Shown: one piece after another, positions 1 to 7,707 of the stretch
Layout of the letters: the number at the start of each line of letters is the position of its first letter
How positions within the stretch are numbered: the first letter of the stretch is position 1
Source: Alistipes sp.
GTDB lineage: Bacteria > Bacteroidota > Bacteroidia > Bacteroidales > Rikenellaceae
NCBI GenBank assembly: GCA_028691095.1
Contig: JAQUZZ010000036.1
Coordinates: 1-9,244, forward strand
Direction: 5' to 3'
Length of the DNA: 9,244 nucleotides
Notes under the pieces: generated by a model
The model's database searches: none
What the model saw: only the letters and a program-made list of their open reading frames with translations
Told to the model about the DNA's origin: nothing
Program-made: the position numbers and the translations under genes

Positions 1-64
1 GGCCATTCCTGAGGCTCCATCGCCGCAAACAGAGCCTTAATTACCGCGGTAAAGGGGGAGAAAG

Positions 65-96
65 GAGGGTTGTCGTGCGCGGTGGCGTATGGAATT
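65..96. repeat. Imperfect direct repeat, copy 1
   Basis: This 32-nt unit begins GAGGGTTGTCGTG and ends TGGAATT. It matches the unit at 129-160 at 27 of 32 positions with no gaps; the two starts are 64 bp apart. Copy 1 is followed by GAGG, so it lacks the TTTG that the second copy forms at its end. Its role is unknown: it could be a tandem regulatory site or the remnant of a short duplication. Confidence 0.6.
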
Positions 97-128
97 GAGG
101 CAGCGAGTCAATCTGCACGGCTAATTGT

Positions 129-160
129 GAGGGTTATCGTGTGCGCGGGCGTGTGGAATT
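129..160. repeat. Imperfect direct repeat, copy 2, overlapping the promoter -33 element
   Basis: This is the second copy of the 32-nt unit (27/32 identical to 65-96). Its last bases overlap the TTTG at 159-162 that serves as the candidate -33 element. A protein bound to these repeats would therefore sit directly upstream of, or on, the promoter of the kinase gene. That regulatory role is inferred from position only. Confidence 0.6.
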
Positions 161-190
161 TGTGATTTTTAGAAAAAACTGTCACCTTTG
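159..190 (+). promoter_or_regulatory. Bacteroidota-type promoter for the kinase-yqaA unit
   Basis: TTTG at 159-162 is followed after 20 bp by CACCTTTG at 183-190. The known Bacteroidota sigma-ABfr consensus is TTTG, 19-21 bp, TAnnTTTG, so spacing and the TTTG core fit and only the first base of the -7 element (C for T) deviates. Transcription would start around 196-199, leaving a leader of about 85 nt before the ATG at 281. Confidence 0.6.
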
Positions 191-280
191 CAAGAATCTT
201 GCGACGGGGAGCGCGTGTTTTAGGTGGAAGCTACCCCATATTTTTCTCTCATAGCACGATGTGCTGAATGGATATAGACC

Positions 281-1285
281 ATGATAAATCGAATTATAGG
301 AATCGGCAACGCGCTGACCGATATTCTGATAAACTTGCGCGACGATCGGGTGCTTCAGCAATTTGGACTCGAAAGAGGTTCCATGAGTTTAATGGAGACC
401 GAAGAGCAACAACGGGTAGCCGAAGCGGTGGCATCTCTGCCTCACACCCAATCTCTGGGGGGCTCGGCGGCCAATACCATTCGGGCGTTGGCTCACATGG
501 GGATTCCGGTTGGGTTCATCGGCAAGGTGGGACGCGATGCCACGGGGGACTTTTTTGAAGCGTCGCTCCGAGACCAAGGCATCGAAGCCCATCTGCTGCG
601 AAGTGCGACCCCTTCGGGTTGTTGTATTTCGCTGGTGTCGCCCGATGGAGAGCGCACCATGTGCACCGCCCTGAGTGCGGCACGAGAGATGACCGCCGAG
701 GAGATTTCGACCCCTCAACTTGCCGGGTACGATTGTCTCTATGTCGAGGGCTATCTGTTGCAGGATCACACCTTGATCCGTCAGGTGATCCGTACGGCCC
801 AAGCGGCAGGGATGAAGGTGGCGTTGGATCTGGCCAGTTTCAATGTAGTGGAGGAGAATCTGGATTTTCTGCGACAGGAGCTGTGTCCGATGGTCGATAT
901 TCTGTTTGCCAACGAGCAGGAGGCGACGGCTTTTACCGGTGAGCGGAATCCGTTGGAGGCATTGGATCGGCTATCACACCTCTGTGAAATTGTGGTGGTA
1001 AAGGTCGGGACGCGAGGCGCTTATGTAAAGTATCGCGGAAAGGTCGATCATGTCGGCATCCTGAGTAGTGCCCGTCGGGTCGACTCGACGGGAGCCGGCG
1101 ATTTCTATGCGGCCGGATTCCTCTATGGGCTGTGCCACCGCCGTTCGATGGTGGAGTGCGGAACGATCGGGTCGATTGTGGCCGGACAGGTGATCGAAGT
1201 GGTGGGCACGACCTTTGACGAGGCAGGATGGCAACATATTGCCGAACTGACGCGTCAGGTCGAGGAGGGTTCTTTCCTCTTATAA
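281..1285 (+). CDS. PfkB-family carbohydrate/nucleoside kinase (adenosine kinase-like)
   Basis: The 334-residue protein is a full-length member of the PfkB/ribokinase family, cytosolic enzymes that transfer phosphate from ATP to a sugar or nucleoside hydroxyl. Visible landmarks in order are the N-terminal strand with GIGNALTD (7-14), the substrate-side Gly-Gly signature GGSAANT (60-66), the NEQE magnesium/phosphate motif (211-214), and the C-terminal family signature DSTGAGD (268-274), where Asp274 is the expected catalytic base and Gly271-Gly273 form the anion hole. The overall pattern resembles bacterial proteins annotated as adenosine kinase, but substrate cannot be fixed from sequence: ribokinase, fructokinase or another nucleoside kinase remains possible. 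The ATG at 281 places the first beta strand immediately after the start, as usual in the family, with a weak GGA 8 bp upstream. yqaA follows after 17 bp and is probably in the same transcript. Confidence 0.9.
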   Translation: MINRIIGIGNALTDILINLRDDRVLQQFGLERGSMSLMETEEQQRVAEAVASLPHTQSLGGSAANTIRALAHMGIPVGFIGKVGRDATGDFFEASLRDQGIEAHLLRSATPSGCCISLVSPDGERTMCTALSAAREMTAEEISTPQLAGYDCLYVEGYLLQDHTLIRQVIRTAQAAGMKVALDLASFNVVEENLDFLRQELCPMVDILFANEQEATAFTGERNPLEALDRLSHLCEIVVVKVGTRGAYVKYRGKVDHVGILSSARRVDSTGAGDFYAAGFLYGLCHRRSMVECGTIGSIVAGQVIEVVGTTFDEAGWQHIAELTRQVEEGSFLL

Positions 1286-1302
1286 GCGACGCTCTTACCG
1301 CT

Positions 1303-1755
1303 ATGGAATGGTTGCTTCAACTGGGATATTTTGGACTTTTTGCCGGCTCTTTTGTTGCGGCAACCGTGGTGCCGTTTAGCTCAGATGTGCTGCTGATCGG
1401 AATGTTGGCAGCCGGAGGAAAGGTGTGGCTCTGTGTGGGCGTGGCTACCTTGGGAAATTGGCTGGGGGGACTGACCTCCTATTGGCTGGGATGGCTGGGT
1501 AAATGGGAGTGGATCGAACGCTATATGAGGGTGAAGCATGAGACGTTGGTCAAACACCGCGCAAAGGTCGATCGCTTTGGCTCCGGATTGGCGCTGCTTA
1601 CCTGGTTGCCGGTGGTGGGCGATGTGTTTGCCCTTGCATTGGGATTCTATAAAGTCGATTTCAAACGATCGGCCTTTTTGATGCTCGTGGGCAAAGGCGT
1701 GCGCTTTGTCGGTTGGGCTCTCTTGTTCCTGTGGGGAAAGCAGATGGGATGGTAA
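1303..1755 (+). CDS. yqaA: YqaA-family inner-membrane protein (DedA/VTT superfamily)
   Basis: This small, hydrophobic protein of 150 residues has the pattern of E. coli YqaA and related DedA/VTT (SNARE-associated) membrane proteins. It has an N-terminal hydrophobic segment (about 3-40) with SFVAATVVPFSSDVLL (16-31), then a glycine-rich ATLGNWLGGLTSYWLG stretch (48-63). A basic loop with KHRAKVDRFGSG follows, then the family hallmark TWLPVVGD (about 99-106) inside a re-entrant/membrane segment, and a last hydrophobic helix. DedA relatives are linked to envelope homeostasis and undecaprenyl-phosphate or phospholipid movement; for YqaA itself the substrate is not established. The ATG at 1303 was preferred over an in-frame ATG at 1228, because the latter overlaps the kinase gene and adds 25 residues without membrane character. 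It is probably co-transcribed with the kinase 17 bp upstream. Confidence 0.85.
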   Translation: MEWLLQLGYFGLFAGSFVAATVVPFSSDVLLIGMLAAGGKVWLCVGVATLGNWLGGLTSYWLGWLGKWEWIERYMRVKHETLVKHRAKVDRFGSGLALLTWLPVVGDVFALALGFYKVDFKRSAFLMLVGKGVRFVGWALLFLWGKQMGW

Positions 1756-1793
1756 TCCGGTGGCTTTTGTCCGAGAACTCACGTTAAATTTAT

Positions 1794-1801
1794 TATCTTT
1801 G
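1794..1801 (+). promoter_or_regulatory. Candidate -7 element for ettA
   Basis: TATCTTTG matches the Bacteroidota -7 consensus TAnnTTTG exactly. It lies 24 bp before the ettA start codon in the 70-bp gap after yqaA, which is AT-rich compared with the genes. The nearest upstream TTTG (1766-1769) is 24 bp away, longer than the usual 19-21 bp, so the -33 half is weak. A short leader of roughly 15-20 nt is implied. Confidence 0.5.
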
Positions 1802-1825
1802 TTCCTCAACTCAACTCTTTGATTT

Positions 1826-3502
<1,677 letters not shown>

Positions 3503-3507
3503 ACCCT

Positions 3508-3607
3508 GCGTGCATCGGCATAGCTCAGTTGCGAGAGGGGACGCAATTCCTCCGACCCGCTTGTGAGCGTTGCAGCGCCACACGGTGTACGATTGTGGGG
3601 TCTGCAC
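3508..3607 (+). promoter_or_regulatory. Structured leader upstream of hisS with tRNA-like elements (hypothetical)
   Basis: The region between ettA and hisS contains TAGCTCAGTTGCGAGAGG (3521-3538), which matches the D-arm of common bacterial elongator tRNAs, including tRNA-His, at 15 of 18 positions. Several helices can be drawn: GCGTGCA (3508-3514) with TGCAGCGC (3571-3578, one bulge); TCGG (3515-3518) with CCGA (3552-3555); AGTTGCG (3527-3533) with CGCAATT (3542-3548, one G-U), or alternatively GGGGA (3537-3541) with TCCTC (3548-3552). A three-pair stem (3558-3560/3567-3569) carries TTGTGA, and a five-pair stem (3585-3589/3603-3607) carries GATTGTG, so the His anticodon GTG lies in two loops. 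No complete tRNA can be folded: the T-arm consensus is absent. It may be a synthetase-binding leader, a decayed tRNA gene, or coincidence. Confidence 0.3.
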
Positions 3608-3624
3608 AAAATGATAAATCATAT

Positions 3625-3646
3625 ACGGCACACGTTCGGTGTGCGT
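3625..3646 (+). promoter_or_regulatory. Hairpin 16 nt upstream of the hisS start codon
   Basis: GCACAC (3628-3633) pairs perfectly with GTGTGC (3639-3644) around the five-base loop GTTCG, and AC/GT can extend the stem across a bulged G. The stem ends 15 bases before the ATG at 3662, so if transcribed it could affect ribosome access. It is not followed by a T-tract and so is not an intrinsic terminator. Confidence 0.45.
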
Positions 3647-3661
3647 TACTCTATAAAATTC

Positions 3662-5023
3662 ATGGCACAAAAACCTTCAATTCCAAAGGGGACCCGAGAC
3701 TTCGGCCCCGAGGAGATGATTAAGCGAAGTTATATCTTCGATACGATAAAAAGCGTTTTCCGCACCTACGGCTTTATGCCGCTGGAGACGCCTGCAATGG
3801 AGAACCTCTCGACCCTGATGGGGAAATACGGGGAGGAGGGCGACAAATTGCTCTTCAAGATTCTCAATTCGGGAGACTATCTGCGTGGGGTCGATCCCGC
3901 GATGATCTCCTCAGAGCAGGTGAACCTCCTATCAGCTCAACTCTGTGAAAAGGGATTGCGCTATGACCTGACGGTGCCCTTTGCGCGCTATGTGGTGCAG
4001 CACCAAAGCGAGATCTCGTTTCCGTTCAAACGCTACCAAATTCAACCCGTGTGGCGTGCCGATCGGCCGCAGAAGGGACGCTATCGTGAGTTCTATCAGT
4101 GTGATGTGGATGTCATCGGAAGTCGCAGCCTGCTCAATGAGGTGGAGCTGATCGAGATCGTAGCCCGCGTATTTGAGAAACTTCGGGTGCGCGTTACGCT
4201 GAAGATGAACAACCGCAAGATCCTCTTCGGAATTGCCGAAACCCTGGGTCACGCGGATAAGATGGTCGATATTACGGTGGCCATCGACAAGCTGGATAAA
4301 ATCGGCATCGAGGCGGTCAATGAGGAGTTGGCACAGAAGGGTATTGATGCGGCGGCCATTGAGAAGTTGCAGCCGATCTTGGCACTGAGCGGAACGCATC
4401 GTGAGAAGTTGGCGTGTCTGCGTCAGGTGATTGGGGGTAGTGAGACGGGGGTGTTAGGAATCGAGGAGATGGAGACCCTGTTTGGTTATGTCGAAGCGTT
4501 GGGTACACCGCTGGAGATCGAGTTGGATCTCTCGCTGGCGCGCGGTCTGAACTATTATACGGGAGCGATCTTTGAGGTGAAGGCACAGGACTTCCAGATT
4601 GGAAGTATCTGTGGTGGCGGTCGTTATGACGACCTGACCGGCATCTTCGGAATGCCCGGAATGTCGGGGGTCGGTATTTCGTTCGGAGCCGACCGGATCT
4701 ATGACGTGCTGTGCGGCCTGAACCTCTATCCCGAGGAGGCTTCGCTCTCCACACGTGTTCTGTTGTTGAACTTCGGAGGAGACGAGCAGATGGCGGCGTT
4801 ACGCACAGCCCAACAGTTGCGTGCGGCGGGAATTGCCTGTGAGGTCTATCCCGATGCTGCCAAAATGAAGAAGCAGATGGAGTATGCCAATCGGCGGAAG
4901 ATTCCTTTTGTGGGAATGATCGGCAGCGAAGAGTTGGCGGCCGGAAAGGTGACGTTGAAGAATATGGCAAACGGGGAGCAACAGTGCTGTCCGATGGCCG
5001 ATTTGGCCGGCTTTTTGAACTAA
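3662..5023 (+). CDS. hisS: Histidine--tRNA ligase (histidyl-tRNA synthetase)
   Basis: This class II aminoacyl-tRNA synthetase joins histidine to tRNA-His with ATP in the cytosol. From the ATG at 3662 it is 453 residues, the usual bacterial/Bacteroidota length. Landmarks are the N-terminal KGTRDF (9-14), motif 1 around 24-45 (ending PLETP), and [12 protein letters not shown] (99-110). Motif 2 has its invariant arginine in [16 protein letters not shown] (129-144), followed by QCDVD. The HisRS-specific histidine-binding loop [10 protein letters not shown] lies at 292-301, and motif 3 runs from GGGRYDDL (318-325) to [11 protein letters not shown] (336-346). The C-terminal anticodon-binding domain starts near 364. 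An upstream in-frame ATG at 3563 would add 33 residues that precede the conserved start, so 3662 was chosen. There is no clear Shine-Dalgarno site. The protease gene begins 53 bp downstream. Confidence 0.96.
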   Translation: MAQKPSIPKGTRDFGPEEMIKRSYIFDTIKSVFRTYGFMPLETPAMENLSTLMGKYGEEGDKLLFKILNSGDYLRGVDPAMISSEQVNLLSAQLCEKGLRYDLTVPFARYVVQHQSEISFPFKRYQIQPVWRADRPQKGRYREFYQCDVDVIGSRSLLNEVELIEIVARVFEKLRVRVTLKMNNRKILFGIAETLGHADKMVDITVAIDKLDKIGIEAVNEELAQKGIDAAAIEKLQPILALSGTHREKLACLRQVIGGSETGVLGIEEMETLFGYVEALGTPLEIELDLSLARGLNYYTGAIFEVKAQDFQIGSICGGGRYDDLTGIFGMPGMSGVGISFGADRIYDVLCGLNLYPEEASLSTRVLLLNFGGDEQMAALRTAQQLRAAGIACEVYPDAAKMKKQMEYANRRKIPFVGMIGSEELAAGKVTLKNMANGEQQCCPMADLAGFLN

Positions 5024-5076
5024 GCAACTCGACGACGACTGGTCGACGAAGGGGTGTGTTCACGAAAAGGATCAAA

Positions 5077-6672
5077 ATGTCACAAAGAATGAAAAGGCTG
5101 TTGGGGGCGTGTGTCCTGCTTCTTCTATGGGGGGTAGGCTCTCCCGCGCTCCATGCGCAAGCGTTGGACGAGGAGACTCGAAATTTACAGAAATTGGTGC
5201 AGTTTTACCGTTATCTGAACGGTACGTATGTCGATACGGTGCACAATAAGACCCTGGTGGAGGGTGCCATTCGCGAAATGTTGACCCAGTTGGATCCTCA
5301 CTCGACCTACCTCACCGCAGAGGAGATGAAGGGGGTGAAGGAGACCTTCGATGGAAGTTTCAGTGGCATCGGAATCGAGTTCAATGTGTTGCGCGACACG
5401 ATCATCGTGGTCAACGTAATAGCCGGAGGCCCTGCCCAGAAGGTGGGACTTCAGCCCAACGATCGGATTGTGGCGGTCGACGACACCGCGGTGATCGGAA
5501 TCAAGCAGATGGAGGTACCAAAGTTACTGCGCGGGCCAAAGGGTTCACAAGTCGATCTGCGGGTGGTGCGTTATGCCGAACCGCGTCCGCTGGAGTTCTC
5601 GATTGTGCGGGATAACATTCCGATCAATACGGTGGATGCAGCCTACAAGGTCGATGATCGCACGGGTTACATTCGCATTAACCGTTTTGCACACACCACG
5701 ATGCAGGAGTTCCAGGAGGCCATGAGCCGTTTGGGAGAGGTGGATGCCTTGATTCTGGATCTGCGGAGCAATGGCGGTGGGTTGATGGATCCGGCGGTCG
5801 AACTGAGCCGCTATTTTCTGCCGGCCGGTTCGCTCATCGTGTCAACCGAAGGCATGAGAATCCCCGCACAACAGGTGAAATCGAAGAGCAGCGGCCCTTT
5901 TACCCGAGGTAAGGTGGTCGTGTTGGTCAATGAGACTTCGGCTTCGAGCAGCGAGATTGTGTCGGGCGCGTTGCAGGATTGGGATCGAGGCCTGATCGTG
6001 GGGCGTCGTACCTTTGGAAAAGGGTTGGTGCAACGGCAGTTTCCGCTGCTGGATAGCTCGGCCGTGCGATTGACCGTGGCGCGTTACCATACGCCGACCG
6101 GACGGGTCATTCAGCGACCCTATGAGAACGGCAAGAAAGAGGCCTACTATGAGGCGTTCAATCGTCGTTTTGAGGGGGCTGACTCCTCTGTGGTCGACTC
6201 GACCCAGCAGTTCCGCACGTTGCGCAGTGGACGTATCGTATATGGCGGCGGCGGAATCACCCCCGATGTGGTGGTGCCGATGGATACGACAACCTATACC
6301 CTCTATTGGAGTAATCTGATTCGGAAAGGGGTTATCAATGACTTTATTTTGGAGTATATCGACCAGAATCGGAAGCGTCTGGAGCGTGAATATCCCTCCT
6401 TCGAGGCCTTCCAGACCCGCTTTACGATCACCCCTCAGATGTTGACCCGCCTTGTGCAGATGGGGGAGGCGAAGGGGGTTCCGCAGAATGCTCCGCAGAT
6501 GGAAATCTCGGCGCCTGACCTGAAGGCACAACTCAAGGCAATGGTGGCTCAAAAACTGTGGGGCGTGAATGAGTTCTACCGCGTCATCAATCGAGAGAAC
6601 GACCCCGAATTTGCCAAGGCGCTGGAGGTGCTTCGCGCCTGGAATCAATACGGGAAAGGGGTGTCACAATAG
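5077..6672 (+). CDS. S41-family C-terminal processing peptidase (CtpA-like) with PDZ domain, exported
   Basis: The 531-residue protein belongs to peptidase family S41 (CtpA/Prc), periplasmic proteases that cleave unstructured C-termini of envelope proteins. The first ~28 residues form a signal peptide: basic MSQRMKR, hydrophobic core ACVLLLLWGV (11-20), and an Ala-x-Ala-like end at ALHAQA. An N-terminal helical part (31-90) includes LDPHSTYL (72-79). A PDZ domain follows (about 92-170, SGIGIEF at 96-102). The catalytic core has DLRSNGGG (228-235), nucleophile Ser291 in NETSASSSE (286-294), and Lys315 with Gln319 in FGKGLVQ (313-319), giving a complete Ser-Lys dyad. The C-terminal ~130 residues are a helical extension common in Bacteroidota homologues. 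The start at 5077 was chosen because AAAAGGA lies 5 bp upstream and the signal peptide begins here; a second ATG at 5089 is also possible. It is likely read through from hisS. Confidence 0.93.
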   Translation: MSQRMKRLLGACVLLLLWGVGSPALHAQALDEETRNLQKLVQFYRYLNGTYVDTVHNKTLVEGAIREMLTQLDPHSTYLTAEEMKGVKETFDGSFSGIGIEFNVLRDTIIVVNVIAGGPAQKVGLQPNDRIVAVDDTAVIGIKQMEVPKLLRGPKGSQVDLRVVRYAEPRPLEFSIVRDNIPINTVDAAYKVDDRTGYIRINRFAHTTMQEFQEAMSRLGEVDALILDLRSNGGGLMDPAVELSRYFLPAGSLIVSTEGMRIPAQQVKSKSSGPFTRGKVVVLVNETSASSSEIVSGALQDWDRGLIVGRRTFGKGLVQRQFPLLDSSAVRLTVARYHTPTGRVIQRPYENGKKEAYYEAFNRRFEGADSSVVDSTQQFRTLRSGRIVYGGGGITPDVVVPMDTTTYTLYWSNLIRKGVINDFILEYIDQNRKRLEREYPSFEAFQTRFTITPQMLTRLVQMGEAKGVPQNAPQMEISAPDLKAQLKAMVAQKLWGVNEFYRVINRENDPEFAKALEVLRAWNQYGKGVSQ

Positions 6673-6902
6673 CCTCTTACAACCTCCCCCATCGAAGTCG
6701 AAGGGGTCTTTTGTTCAAGAGATCGGTGGATGGATAACTTCCTTTTACTTCCCGTGGGGAAGAAGCAGGGGGGCGGTGTTTACCCCTCTTGACCTTGGGG
6801 AAACCTGCGATTCCGTGTCCTTTCAATGCCCGCCGTGGGGGAGGAAGGGGAGATTTCCACCTTCCATCTCTTCGGAGCGTCAACCCATAGAGCCGAAAAT
6901 AC
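6673..6902. other. Non-coding G/C-rich intergenic block with internal repeated motifs
   Basis: No credible gene is present between the two convergent genes. The block contains a perfect hairpin CTTCCC-GTG-GGGAAG (6748-6762). A related motif is repeated: CCGTGGGGAAGAAG (6752-6765) and CCGTGGGGGAGGAAG (6833-6847). There are further CCCC/GGGG pairings such as 6783-6786 with 6797-6800. The reading frames across it have low-complexity, Arg/Pro-rich translations typical of shadow frames. It looks like a dispersed intergenic repeat, though that cannot be confirmed from one copy. Confidence 0.45.
6687..6712 (+). terminator. Weak intrinsic terminator candidate after the S41 protease gene
   Basis: CCCC (6687-6690) pairs with GGGG (6703-6706); after one A-A mismatch, TCG (6692-6694) pairs with CGA (6699-6701) around an AAGT loop. 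The hairpin is followed by TCTTTT (6707-6712). It begins 15 bp after the protease stop codon. The stem is short, so the strong hairpin further downstream may do most of the work. Confidence 0.45.
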
Positions 6903-6939
6903 AAAGAGAGCCCCTCAGACTGACTGAGGGGCTCTCTTT
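6903..6939. terminator. Strong bidirectional intrinsic terminator between convergent genes
   Basis: AAAGAGAGCCCCTCAG (6903-6918) and CTGAGGGGCTCTCTTT (6924-6939) form a perfect 16-bp stem with loop ACTGA. The outer A/T pairs provide a short T-run at the 3' side on either strand, so it can end plus-strand transcripts from the protease side and minus-strand transcripts from the DUF1080 gene, whose stop codon is 31 bp away. Confidence 0.88.
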
Positions 6940-6969
6940 ATGAATGGACTGAATCTAAAATCCTGTGAT

Positions 6970-7707
6970 TTATAACGTCTTTATACGGATGTTACGGAAT
7001 TTAACCAAGGAGCCGTGACCCAAGAATCCGATGTGACCCTTTTCGTTCTTGAGACCCGGATGATCTTTATGATCCAGTGTCCCATCCTTGCTGGCTTCGG
7101 CAATGTTCCCCTCCGTGATGACGGTGCCGTTGAGGGTTACGCGAATCTCATTGCCTTGGAGCCGAATCTCTTCGGTGTTCCACTCTCCGACCGGCTTGAG
7201 GTATCCGCGTTTGGCGGCGATGACTCCGTAGACCGAACCATGGTATTGATACTTCTCCAGTTGGCTGTAAATGGGGGATTCGTTATCCAAAACCTGAATC
7301 TCCATCCCGACATAGGCGGCATCACCCTCCAGCGGAGCGCGAATTCCGATGCCGTTGTTGGCACCCTCGGTCAGCATGAACTCGAAACGGAAAACGAAAT
7401 CCTTGAACTCCTCTTTCGTGTAGAGGTTTCCGCCGCCGCCATTGCCCGGGTAGAGGGCGATGGCACCCTCCTCCGAGACATAGTCGCGCGTGTTACCCGT
7501 CCAGTTGTGCATATTCGTGCCGTCATAGAGCAGCTTGAAGCCGTCGGCCTTCTCTTCGGCCGAGAGCTCCGTGGCTTGCGTGGCGGGTAGCTCTTTGATG
7601 TAGAGATTGCGGTATGCAACTCGACTGCCATGCGCCTGAAGCTCGATCTGTTCGATCGGGAAGATCGGTTTCGAGCGATCCCAGTAGTTTTCTAAGATGA
7701 CGTTGTC
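6970..7707 (-). pseudogene. DUF1080 protein, C-terminal fragment after a frameshift
   Basis: This 245-residue segment continues the gene at 7692-9244 in a different frame. Residues 1-40 (starting DNVILENYWD, with QIELQAHGS) complete the first DUF1080 domain. Residues of about 55-245 form a second DUF1080 (3-keto-disaccharide hydrolase, concanavalin-like jelly-roll) domain, with FKLLYDGTNMHNWTG (57-71), NNGIGIRAP (117-125), GMEIQVLD (134-141), WNTEEIRLQG (176-185) and the closing FRNIRIKTL. DUF1080 proteins act on 3-keto-glycosides in the periplasm or at the cell surface, in pathways that oxidise and then split glycosides. The frame stays open upstream to about 7956, but those residues are shadow of the other frame and contain no domain. 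No natural start codon lies at the seam. If the frameshift is a sequencing artefact, this is simply the end of one intact gene. Confidence 0.8.

Larger units (their letters stand above)
1..280. other. 5' intergenic/leader region upstream of the PfkB-family kinase
   Basis: No convincing gene is visible in this stretch. It contains a perfect 12-nt palindrome (TTACCGCGGTAA, 41-52), two imperfect 32-bp direct repeats, and a Bacteroidota-type promoter candidate at 159-190. After the expected transcription start near 197, the roughly 85-nt untranslated leader includes a small perfect hairpin (AGCAC-GAT-GTGCT, 253-265) shortly before the start codon at 281. An upstream gene may end here, but too little of it is present to call. 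Confidence 0.6.

Noticed and set aside
2..40. Possible C-terminal tail of an upstream plus-strand gene (AIPEAPSPQTEP then TAA)
   Set aside because: Only 12 codons are visible and another frame is also open through this stretch, so it cannot be told from chance.
268..558. 96-codon open frame overlapping the kinase start
   Set aside because: Its translation has no family pattern and it lies inside the well-supported PfkB-family gene in another frame.
3521..3597. A genuine functional tRNA gene
   Set aside because: The D-arm-like match is good, but no acceptable acceptor stem, 7-nt anticodon loop or T-arm with the usual GTTCGA core can be placed.
3563..3661. HisS N-terminal extension from the ATG at 3563
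   Set aside because: The added 33 residues lie before the conserved start [14 protein letters not shown] and overlap the structured leader.
6569..6943. 124-codon open frame spanning the protease end and the intergenic gap
   Set aside because: The first part is a shadow of the protease gene and the rest is low-complexity sequence that reads into the terminator stem.
7015..7590. 191-codon plus-strand open frame opposite the DUF1080 gene
   Set aside because: It is the antisense of a region whose minus-strand translation has clear DUF1080 motifs; its own translation has none.
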